Source: Candidatus Poribacteria bacterium (GTDB lineage Bacteria; Abyssobacteria; SURF-5). From it: DNA of 29,854 bases. Below are positions 1 through 5,844 of the stretch, piece by piece (the stretch's first letter is position 1; each line of letters begins with the position of its first letter). The position numbers and the translations under genes are program-made. A model generated the notes under the pieces. That model saw nothing but the letters and a program-made list of their open reading frames with translations, did no database searches and was not told where the DNA came from. Where the stretch lies: contig JACRIR010000061.1 in NCBI GenBank assembly GCA_016215705.1, positions 1-29,854 on the forward strand. The letters run 5' to 3'.

Positions 1-93
1 CGCAAGAAGAAGATTTCGATAACTCCCGTTCACCTTGACCTTACCAACCACCCCGCAATAGAAGACCTCAAGCGCTGGGAAATAACGGTTTAA
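1..93 (+). CDS. surE: SurE-like 5'/3'-nucleotidase, C-terminal 30 residues only (partial)
   Basis: Frame 1 is open from the first base to a TAA at 91-93. The 30 residues include ISITPVHLDLTNHPAIEDL, which resembles the conserved C-terminal tail of the SurE nucleotidase family (a pattern like VSITPLxLDLTDYEALEEL before a final Lys-x-Trp segment). SurE is a metal-dependent phosphatase that removes phosphate from nucleoside monophosphates. Only the tail is visible and the metal-binding residues lie outside the window, so the call rests on this short match. The gene runs towards dapB (convergent), with a palindrome between them. Confidence 0.6.
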   Translation, partial: RKKKISITPVHLDLTNHPAIEDLKRWEITV

Positions 94-128
94 GATATTC
101 TCTTTGTCATCTGAGGCAGGCGAAAACC

Positions 129-165
129 AATTCGGGGACACGATGTCCCATGGTGTCCCCGAATT
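129..165. repeat. GGGGACAC palindrome (family A, copy 1), possible bidirectional terminator
   Basis: Two 13-base arms, AATTCGGGGACAC (129-141) and its complement (153-165), flank an 11-base loop. The element sits between the convergent 3' ends of the surE-like gene and dapB, where a shared terminator is expected. No long T tract follows on either strand, so termination is inferred from position and stem. The same palindrome recurs at 16227-16273 and 22875-22913, and in decayed form at 8111-8155 and 20991-21020. Confidence 0.7.
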
Positions 166-185
166 AGCAAACCTGCTCGGTCGCG

Positions 186-992
186 CTAACTTAGCTTCAG
201 AGCGTCTTGCATGGTATAGAGTCCGGCGGGTTGGCGCACGATGAACTGAGCGGCCAGAAGGGCGCCCCGCGCGAAATTGTCGCGACTGTGCGCGCGGTGA
301 GTGATTTCGATTCGCTCGCCCTGTCCGGCGAAGAGAATCGTGTGGTCGCCCACGATGTAGCCGCCTCGAACCGCATGTATGCCTATCTCGCTCTTGGGCC
401 TTGGTCCGACGATTCCCTGCCTTCCATACACTGCGCTCGCGCTGAAAACGCGGTTGGTGGCGTCGGCTATAGCCTCGCCAAGCATGATCGCCGTTCCGCT
501 TGGAGCGTCTCGCTTCGCACTGTGGTGCGCCTCCACGATTTCTATGTCAAAAGCGTGTCCCAGGAGTTTGGCCACTTGTTTCGACAAGGCGAGCAGCACA
601 TTGACGCCGATGCTCATGTTGGCCGACATGAGGCACGGCAAATGCTGGCTCAACCGCCTGATCTCGTCCAGGTGGGCCGGCGTGAAGCCGGTCGTCCCGA
701 TGACAACCGGTTTGCGCTCGGAGTGAGCCTCCCGAATGCAGTCCAGCGTTGCCTCGGGAGTGGCGAACGCGATTATACACTCGATGTCGTTTATCACCTT
801 TTGCAAACTCCCCACGAGCGAAACATCGAGGCTCCGCAAGCCGAAGAGAGCGCTTAGGGACTGCCCAAGGGCGGGATGACCCGGATATTCTATGGCCGCG
901 GTTACGGCGAAATCCTTGTCTCCGCCTGCAAGCTCGATTATGCGGCGACCCATCTTGCCGGTCGCCCCGAATACCCCGATTCTGAGCGCCAC
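186..992 (-). CDS. dapB: 4-hydroxy-tetrahydrodipicolinate reductase
   Basis: DapB reduces the product of DapA with NAD(P)H in the cytoplasmic diaminopimelate/lysine pathway, which supplies both lysine and the peptidoglycan cross-linking amino acid. The 268 residues are close to the usual length. The N-terminal nucleotide-binding loop FGATGKMG is at residues 8-15, GTTGF is near 99-103, and the catalytic signature EAHHSAKRDAPSGTA is at 154-168 with the paired His and the Lys intact. dapA lies 211 bases upstream on the same strand, so the two probably form one pathway unit, although a dispersed repeat sits between them. Start chosen at the ATG at 992; a longer frame that overlaps it is a different reading frame. 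Confidence 0.96.
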   Translation of the reverse strand: MALRIGVFGATGKMGRRIIELAGGDKDFAVTAAIEYPGHPALGQSLSALFGLRSLDVSLVGSLQKVINDIECIIAFATPEATLDCIREAHSERKPVVIGTTGFTPAHLDEIRRLSQHLPCLMSANMSIGVNVLLALSKQVAKLLGHAFDIEIVEAHHSAKRDAPSGTAIMLGEAIADATNRVFSASAVYGRQGIVGPRPKSEIGIHAVRGGYIVGDHTILFAGQGERIEITHRAHSRDNFARGALLAAQFIVRQPAGLYTMQDALKLS

Positions 993-1060
993 GTCTCAAC
1001 CTCCGCGTTGGAATCCGTCCCGTAACTCTGCTTCTTATGTGTCAATCCGGCCTATTATTT

Positions 1061-1121
1061 GTCATTCCCGCGAGTGCGACAAGCCATCCTCCCGTTTGTA
1101 CTCCTGCGAAAGCGGGAATCC
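1061..1121. repeat. Dispersed GTCATTCCCGCG...GCGGGAATCC inverted-repeat element
   Basis: GTCATTCCCGCG at 1061-1072 is answered by CGAAAGCGGGAATCC at 1107-1121, giving an imperfect inverted repeat around a 34-base centre. Elements of the form GTCATTCCCGCG(A)AAGCGGGAATCC are widespread intergenic repeats in many bacterial genomes. It lies in the dapA-dapB spacer (993-1203), where I see nothing coding. Confidence 0.6.
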
Positions 1122-1203
1122 ATTCTTACAACACATTCAGCGCTCTGCCTTAAAGGCGCAACGTGCCGCGACCCTGCTCTCACAGCCTCTCAGACACATT
1201 CCG

Positions 1204-2079
1204 TCAGACGGTTTCCAGCAGCCCCAGTTTCTCGAGCACCGCCCTCAGCCGGGGTTCATGCTCGGGAGAGAGAGGAACCAGCGGCAGTCGCAGCTCGTTT
1301 TCGATCAGCCCCATCATGCTGAGCGCGCGTTTGATGGGTATCGGATTAGTCTCGCAGAAAAGCGCCTTGAACAACGGCAACAATTGGAAATGAATGCTCT
1401 GCGCCTCTTCCATGTTGCATCTGTTGAACGAATCTATCAGCGCAGAGACCTCCGTCGGAGCCGCGTTGGCCGCGACGCTGACCACTCCTTTCGCGCCGAC
1501 CGCAAGCATGGGCAGAGTAAGCGAATCGTCGCCGGAAAGGACGGTGATATCGCACATGCTCAGAATAGCGCTCACCTGGTCGATGCTTCCGCTCGCTTCC
1601 TTTATGGCTACGATGTTGTCTATCTTCGACAACTCGACCACGGTCTCCGGCAGCATGTTGACGCCGGTCCGGCTCGGAACGTTATAGAGCATGATGGGCA
1701 AATCGACGGCGGCGGCTATTTTCTCGTAGTGGACCTTGAGCCCGCGCTGCGTCGGCTTGTTGTAGTAAGGCGTTATCATGAGGGCGCCGTCCGCGCCGAC
1801 GTTCTTGGCGCGCCGCGTCAAATGGAGCGCCTCCTCCGTGCTGTTCGAGCCCGTTCCCGCGACCACCTTCGCGCGTCCGTTCACCGTCTCGACGACCATT
1901 TGTATGATGCGCACTTGCTCGTCGTGCGTAAGCGTGGCCGCTTCGCCGGTGCATCCGCACGGACAAATGACGTCGGTCCCTCTCGTGAGCTGAAACTCCA
2001 CGAGCTCGGGAATCCTCGGCTCGTCCACTTTTCCGTTCTTCATGGGTGTTACGAGAGCCACCATTGAACCTGTAAACAT
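1204..2079 (-). CDS. dapA: 4-hydroxy-tetrahydrodipicolinate synthase
   Basis: DapA condenses pyruvate with aspartate semialdehyde, the first step committed to diaminopimelate and lysine. The 291 residues align along the whole family. MFTGSMVALVTPM is the standard N-terminus, YNVPSRTG carries the proton-relay Tyr (E. coli Tyr133), IKEASG carries the Schiff-base Lys (E. coli Lys161), and ITPYYNKPTQ carries the Tyr107 equivalent. One oddity: the usual GTTGE loop reads GCTGE (residues 42-46), so the position matching catalytic-triad Thr44 of E. coli is Cys43. The ATG at 2079 follows an AAGGAG ribosome site seven bases upstream. dapB follows on the same strand; dnaB lies upstream across a 173-base spacer. 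Confidence 0.95.
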   Translation of the reverse strand: MFTGSMVALVTPMKNGKVDEPRIPELVEFQLTRGTDVICPCGCTGEAATLTHDEQVRIIQMVVETVNGRAKVVAGTGSNSTEEALHLTRRAKNVGADGALMITPYYNKPTQRGLKVHYEKIAAAVDLPIMLYNVPSRTGVNMLPETVVELSKIDNIVAIKEASGSIDQVSAILSMCDITVLSGDDSLTLPMLAVGAKGVVSVAANAAPTEVSALIDSFNRCNMEEAQSIHFQLLPLFKALFCETNPIPIKRALSMMGLIENELRLPLVPLSPEHEPRLRAVLEKLGLLETV

Positions 2080-2252
2080 AAGTTACTCCTTAATTGAGCG
2101 CTTACAGTTTCCTCAGTTTGAGTTTCTTCTGAGCAGCCGACCCCGTTTACGGCGGGGTCATGTGACAAGAGAAACTTCCCATCTCTCCTTGCGATCGAAG
2201 CGAAACAGTCTCTCTGTCTCTTTGGTTCTCTTCCCTTTCGCCTTTCTCCTCT

Positions 2253-3641
2253 TCAGAAAGGCTCGGCCTGTTCTACCCGATTCTCAAAACGGACCCGCTC
2301 GCCGAAGAAGTTGAGATCAACAGTTCCGGTCGGCCCGTTGCGCTGTTTGGCGACAATCACCTCGGCTTTGTTCAATAGATTTTCCGAAATCTCTTTGTTC
2401 GGGTTCTGCTGACGCCAATAATACTCCTCGCGAAAGAGCATGAGCACAACGTCGGCGTCCTGCTCGATTGCGCCCGATTCGCGCAAATCGGCCAACTGGG
2501 GACGGTTCTCCTCACGCCGTTCCACCGCTCGGCTGAGCTGTGAGAGGGCGATAACGGGCACCTCCAGTTCGCGCGCCAGCGCTTTCATGTGCCGTGATAT
2601 CGAGGCTATCTCCTGCTGCCGGCTCTCGACCCGGCTGCCCCGCTCCTCCATGAGCTGCAAGTAATCGATGACGATGAGGTCGAGGCCTCTTCTCGCCTTG
2701 AGCATCCGCGCCTTCGCGCGTATCTCCATGGCCGAGATCGTGGACGAATCATCGATGTAAATCTTCGATTGCGCAAGGCGGCCGGCCGCGTCGGTAAGGT
2801 CAGGATACAGTTTGGCGTCGAAATAGCCGGTCTGCAAGCTCCTGAGCGTGAGATCATTCGAGCGCGCCTCCGAACACAGCATCCTCAGAACCAGTTGGTG
2901 CTTGTTCATTTCGAGGCTGAAGAAGGCGACGGTCTTTTTCTCTTGCACGGCAACGTGTCCCGCAATGTTGAGCGCAAAACTCGTCTTCCCCATCGAGGGC
3001 CTTCCTGCTATGATGATGAGGTCCGACTTCTGAAGACCGGACAGTATCAAATCCAATTTCGTAAAACCCGTCGAGAGGCCGGTCACTTGCCTGCGGTTGT
3101 TGAAAAGGTCGTCAACCCATTTGAAGACGGGATGTATCAGACCCTCAATAGCGGCAATAGAGTTGCTGACCCGCCTTTCAACAATGTCAAAAATGCGCTT
3201 CTCCGCGTTGTCGAGCACCTCCTCGACCTCGGGGCCTTCGCCGTAAGCGTCCGTCATGATCTCGGTCGCCACGGTCAGAAGCTCCCTGAGCCACGATTTC
3301 TCGAGCACGATCCGGCAGTAGTAATCGACGTGGGCGACCGTGGGGACCAGGTCGAGAAGTTGCGCAAGATATGTTGCTCCCCCGACCGACTCGAGCTCGC
3401 CGGCCTTGCGAAGCTCGTTCGACACACTGATAAGATCGACGGGCGAACTCTGGTTGTACAGGTCGATTATCGCCCGGAATACCCGGCGGTGGGCCTCGTC
3501 ATAGAAATGGTTCTCCCGCAACTTCTCCACGGCCTGTCCGATGGCTCGTTCATCGAACAACATCGCGCCCAGGACACTTTGCTCGGCTTCGCGGTTATGC
3601 GGAGGGACTTTCGTCGGGAGCGATGTTTCTTTTCTGGCCAT
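2253..3641 (-). CDS. dnaB: Replicative DNA helicase
   Basis: DnaB is the hexameric 5'-3' helicase that unwinds DNA at the replication fork. The N-terminal primase-interacting domain begins with KVPPHNREAEQSVLGAMLF. The RecA-like C-terminal domain holds Walker A GRPSMGKT, Walker B with VIDYLQLM, and the conserved SQLSRAVERR and SGAIEQDADVV segments. I chose the ATG at 3641 (462 residues) because it leaves the usual ten or so residues before PPHN. The frame also extends 15 codons upstream to a GTG at 3686, and neither start has a strong ribosome site. Placement directly downstream of rplI is a classical bacterial arrangement (rpsF-ssb-rpsR-rplI-dnaB). Confidence 0.95.
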   Translation of the reverse strand: MARKETSLPTKVPPHNREAEQSVLGAMLFDERAIGQAVEKLRENHFYDEAHRRVFRAIIDLYNQSSPVDLISVSNELRKAGELESVGGATYLAQLLDLVPTVAHVDYYCRIVLEKSWLRELLTVATEIMTDAYGEGPEVEEVLDNAEKRIFDIVERRVSNSIAAIEGLIHPVFKWVDDLFNNRRQVTGLSTGFTKLDLILSGLQKSDLIIIAGRPSMGKTSFALNIAGHVAVQEKKTVAFFSLEMNKHQLVLRMLCSEARSNDLTLRSLQTGYFDAKLYPDLTDAAGRLAQSKIYIDDSSTISAMEIRAKARMLKARRGLDLIVIDYLQLMEERGSRVESRQQEIASISRHMKALARELEVPVIALSQLSRAVERREENRPQLADLRESGAIEQDADVVLMLFREEYYWRQQNPNKEISENLLNKAEVIVAKQRNGPTGTVDLNFFGERVRFENRVEQAEPF

Positions 3642-3821
3642 TTCAAGCGTCTTGGATTTGTCCGGGTAATTAGATATTCTCTGCACGGGAACGGCGCATC
3701 GTGCCCCTGCAGCAGTTGTTGGACGGCCTCACCCCGGGAAATGCGAGCGTTGACTCATCGTCGAATCCGCAAGCTTGATTCTATTCGCAGAGAAACTCCG
3801 ATATGCCTTGACCCGGCGTCT

Positions 3822-3853
3822 GCGAATAAATTCGCGCCTGCAGAATTGCGGGG
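3822..3853 (+). repeat. GCGAATNNATTCGC repeat (family C, copy 1)
   Basis: GCGAATAAATTCGCGCCTGC followed by AGAATTGCGGGG, in the 220-base spacer between dnaB and rplI. The core is a dyad (GCGAAT..ATTCGC) with a directional tail CCTGC-n-GAATTGCGGG. Related copies lie at 11368, 14183 (inverted), 14247 and 21096. No coding sense is apparent. Confidence 0.65.
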
Positions 3854-3861
3854 CAGACTCG

Positions 3862-4308
3862 TCAGTCCGCTTTTACAACCCAAACTTTCAGTTTCGCTTC
3901 GACCTCAGGGATGACTCGAACAGGGACGGTAAACACGCCGAGAGACTTGATCGGCTCCTCCAGTTGGATATTCTTCTTGTCGATCTCGAGACCCTCTTTC
4001 TTGAGGGACTCGACGATGTCCATTGCGGTGACCGAACCAAATATCTTGTCTTCCTCGCCCACCTGCACTGCTATCGTGCATGAGGCAGCGGCAATCTTAT
4101 CGGCCAAACTCTTCGCTTCCTTGGTCGATTTCTCCTTCTTTTCGCGGAGGACCTTCCTCTCGTGCTCAAGTTGTCGCATATGGCCCGCGTCGGCGCTTAC
4201 GGCGAGATTGCGCGGAATCAAATAGTTGCGGCCATACCCCTCCTTTACCTCTACGACTTCACCCGCATTGCCAAGTCTCTTGATGTCTTCTCGAAGTATA
4301 ACCTTCAT
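3862..4308 (-). CDS. rplI: 50S ribosomal protein L9
   Basis: L9 is an elongated protein of the large ribosomal subunit, with two globular domains joined by a long helix. The 148 residues match the family length. The N-terminal signature MKVILREDIKRLGNAGEVVEVKEGYGRNYLIPR (abbreviated: MKVILREDI, GEVVEVKEGYGRN, YLIPR) is complete. A charged Lys/Glu helix spans residues 45-75, and the C-terminal domain contains KIFGSVT. The ATG at 4308 has a GGGAG ribosome site. It belongs to the rpsF-ssb-rpsR-rplI-dnaB cluster but is separated from rpsR by 191 bases that include a terminator-like hairpin. Confidence 0.97.
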   Translation of the reverse strand: MKVILREDIKRLGNAGEVVEVKEGYGRNYLIPRNLAVSADAGHMRQLEHERKVLREKKEKSTKEAKSLADKIAAASCTIAVQVGEEDKIFGSVTAMDIVESLKKEGLEIDKKNIQLEEPIKSLGVFTVPVRVIPEVEAKLKVWVVKAD

Positions 4309-4347
4309 CGGTCTCCCTTCCGGCGGCCATCAGGAATAAAACAAAAA

Positions 4348-4388
4348 CGGCCGCGTCAGTTTCTTCTGAACAAGATTGTCGGCGGCCG
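4348..4388 (-). terminator. Possible intrinsic terminator or attenuator between rpsR and rplI
   Basis: Read leftward, the arms CGGCCGC (4382-4388) and GCGGCCG (4348-4354) pair perfectly around a 27-base loop, which itself contains TCAG...CTGA. The run TTTTTGTTTTATT follows directly (4347 down to 4335). Stem plus T-rich tail is the form of a rho-independent terminator. The long loop and its position inside a ribosomal-protein operon make partial read-through or attenuation more likely than a full stop. The rest of the rplI-rpsR gap shows nothing coding. Confidence 0.45.
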
Positions 4389-4499
4389 GCTTGAATTATC
4401 GGAAAGCGCAAAAGCAAGCGGCCCCGGCCTTCGTTCACCGCCTCGCCGACGGTGCGATCATGCCGCTCCCGCTGCGCGCGCCATGATGTGCGAGGGTAA

Positions 4500-4736
4500 C
4501 TAATCGGCGGTGAAAGGCACGAGCGCGATCATGCGCGCGCGTTTGACGGCAGCGCAGATGGCGCGTTGGTGTCTTGCGCAGTTGCCTGAAATCCTGCGCG
4601 GGATAATCTTTCCGCGCTCGGTCATGTAGTGCCTCAGCCTCTGCACATCTTTGTAGTCGATGTCGGCAGCAGGCACTTTGTCGGCGCAGAAACGGCATAT
4701 CTTTCTGCGTCCAAACGATTTCTTCGGTTTTGGCAT
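4500..4736 (-). CDS. rpsR: 30S ribosomal protein S18
   Basis: S18 binds S6 on the platform of the small subunit. The 78-residue length and the sequence CRFC-ADK, then [20 protein letters not shown] and [26 protein letters not shown], are typical. Cys14, Cys17, Cys53 and Cys61 (with His56) suggest the cysteine-containing, possibly zinc-binding form of S18; this is inference. The ATG at 4736 follows AAGGAA. It lies directly downstream of ssb, as in many genomes. Confidence 0.96.
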   Translation of the reverse strand: MPKPKKSFGRRKICRFCADKVPAADIDYKDVQRLRHYMTERGKIIPRRISGNCARHQRAICAAVKRARMIALVPFTAD

Positions 4737-4768
4737 ATATTCCTTTCCTTAATGTGCGGTTCTTTTCG

Positions 4769-4850
4769 TCAAAACGGTATATCGTCAAACTCTCCGGTCC
4801 AGGACTTTCGACCCGGCTCAGAACGGGATATCCTCGGACTCTTCCGGTCC
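4769..4850 (-). repeat. Tandem duplication of the ssb 3' end
   Basis: The last 33 bases of ssb including its stop (4818-4850) recur at 4769-4800 with about 27 matching columns and one single-base gap. Both copies encode an Asp-Ile-Pro-Phe-stop ending, but the gap puts the second copy in another frame. In that frame the outer copy reads TGEFDDIPF before its TGA. The outer copy lies in the ssb-rpsR spacer. Confidence 0.8.
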
Positions 4851-5258
4851 GGGCGGCGTTTCCGGCGGTGGAGCGGTTGCCGCCCCTTGCGGAGCGCCTT
4901 CTTTTCGGTCGCCGGCCCAGTCCATGAACTGGACACGGCTTGCCGTAACCTCGATGACGGTCCTTTTCTGACCGCCTTCGGCTTCCCACTGCCGGCTCTG
5001 TAAGCGGCCTTCGATGAAGACAGGCCTCCCCTTCCTGAGATATTCGACGCACTTCTCGGCCTGCTTCTGCCACACATTCACATTTATGTAGCAAACGTCT
5101 TCGCGTTTCTCGCCGTCTTTACCCATGTAGGTCGAATTGACCGCCATGCGCAGCGTCGTCACAGCAATGCCCGTCGGAGTATAGCGAAGCTCGGGGTCCT
5201 GAGTGAGCCTCCCGGCGAGGAAGACCTTGTTGACCTCTATCATGCTGAGCTGAGACAT
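4818..5258 (-). CDS. ssb: Single-stranded DNA-binding protein
   Basis: SSB coats single-stranded DNA during replication and repair. Residues 6-110 form the OB fold (NKVFLAGRLTQDPELRYTPTG, then DVCYINVNVWQKQAEKC, RKGRPVFIEGRL). A short Gly/Pro/Ala-rich linker follows, then the acidic C-terminal tip EESEDIPF that recruits partner proteins. The 146-residue length is normal. The start at 5258 (MSQLSMIEVNK) or the internal ATG at 5243 are both possible; neither has a strong ribosome site. The gene sits between rpsF and rpsR as usual. A second, frameshifted copy of the tip coding sequence lies just past the stop. Confidence 0.96.
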   Translation of the reverse strand: MSQLSMIEVNKVFLAGRLTQDPELRYTPTGIAVTTLRMAVNSTYMGKDGEKREDVCYINVNVWQKQAEKCVEYLRKGRPVFIEGRLQSRQWEAEGGQKRTVIEVTASRVQFMDWAGDRKEGAPQGAATAPPPETPPGPEESEDIPF

Positions 5259-5328
5259 CCTGCGGATTCCCTTCAGCCTGTGGCTGTTCAGCCTGCGGAC
5301 GCAAGCCTGCCGGTGTCAGCCTGTGTTG

Positions 5329-5634
5329 TCAGCTTGTGGCCGCCTTCTTCTTTTCCAACCTTATGGTTTGATGACGGATCACTTCTTCGGTGACGGCAAA
5401 ATGTCTCGCCAGCTTGTCCACGACGTCGCCCGGCGCCTCAAAGTCCATTTTCATGCAAATCCCGTCGGTGAACCGCTGGATTTCATACGCGAGCTTCTTG
5501 CGTCCCCAGTTCTCAAGCCCGAGAACGATGCCGCCGTTGCGCGTCACTTGCTCCTGAGCCTTTTCGGACATTTTCGCGATCGCCTCTTCCGATGCATCGG
5601 GCCGAATCACGAATATTACCTCATACTTGTTCAA
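5329..5634 (-). CDS. rpsF: 30S ribosomal protein S6
   Basis: S6 pairs with S18 on the small ribosomal subunit and opens the rpsF-ssb-rpsR-rplI-dnaB cluster. The 101 residues begin NKYEVIFVIRPDASEEAI and include NWGRKKLAYEI and the family-typical mid region. Translation starts with TTG at 5634: the strong ribosome site GGAGGTGA ends four bases upstream, and there is no ATG nearby in frame. A promoter lies about 50 bases upstream, with a GC-rich hairpin next to the ribosome site. Confidence 0.96.
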   Translation of the reverse strand: MNKYEVIFVIRPDASEEAIAKMSEKAQEQVTRNGGIVLGLENWGRKKLAYEIQRFTDGICMKMDFEAPGDVVDKLARHFAVTEEVIRHQTIRLEKKKAATS

Positions 5635-5648
5635 TGTATCACCTCCGC

Positions 5649-5667
5649 GCGCGGGCCTATCCCGCGC
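5649..5667 (-). promoter_or_regulatory. GC-rich hairpin in the rpsF leader
   Basis: GCGCGGG and CCCGCGC arms (7 bp, 5-base loop) lie in the short leader, ending two to three bases before the GGAGGTGA ribosome site. S6:S18 represses its own operon through leader RNAs in several phyla. I do not see the CCG bulge that defines the published S6:S18 motif, so regulation here is only suggested by position. Confidence 0.35.
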
Positions 5668-5682
5668 TCCAAATCGGGCTGT

Positions 5683-5711
5683 ATTGTATCACAGACCATT
5701 CAAACTGGCAA
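5683..5711 (-). promoter_or_regulatory. Sigma70-type promoter for rpsF operon
   Basis: Read leftward: TTGCCA (5706-5711), 17-base spacer, TACAAT (5683-5688). The predicted start is about 40 bases before the rpsF TTG. It is well placed to drive rpsF-ssb-rpsR and, with read-through, rplI-dnaB. Confidence 0.7.
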
Positions 5712-5740
5712 GTGAAAACAGAATAGGAAAATAGAATAGA

Positions 5741-5776
5741 GACAGCCTCTTTCTCTCGTCAAGGAAAGAGGCTGTC
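5741..5776 (-). terminator. Terminator downstream of hppA
   Basis: Perfect 13-bp arms, GACAGCCTCTTTC (5741-5753) and its complement (5764-5776), flank a 10-base loop, 68 bases after the hppA stop. Read leftward, the stem is followed by the pyrimidine-rich TCTATTCTATTTTCC. It separates hppA from the rpsF promoter. Confidence 0.7.
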
Positions 5777-5844
5777 CCTCAACTTGATCGGCGACTATGC
5801 AGCGTCGCCGCAAGGTATTTACTTGCCTTCAGCCGCCTTACGAT

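Noticed and set aside
547-999. 150-codon leftward frame overlapping dapB
   Set aside because: Out-of-frame shadow; the dapB frame carries all catalytic motifs.
892-2067. 391-codon rightward open frame opposite dapA
   Set aside because: It mirrors the complete and conserved dapA on the other strand; the predicted protein has no recognisable domain and is rich in Arg/His as expected for antisense of a GC-rich gene.
2769-3914. 381-codon rightward open frame opposite dnaB and rplI
   Set aside because: Overlaps two certain genes on the other strand and shows no domain.
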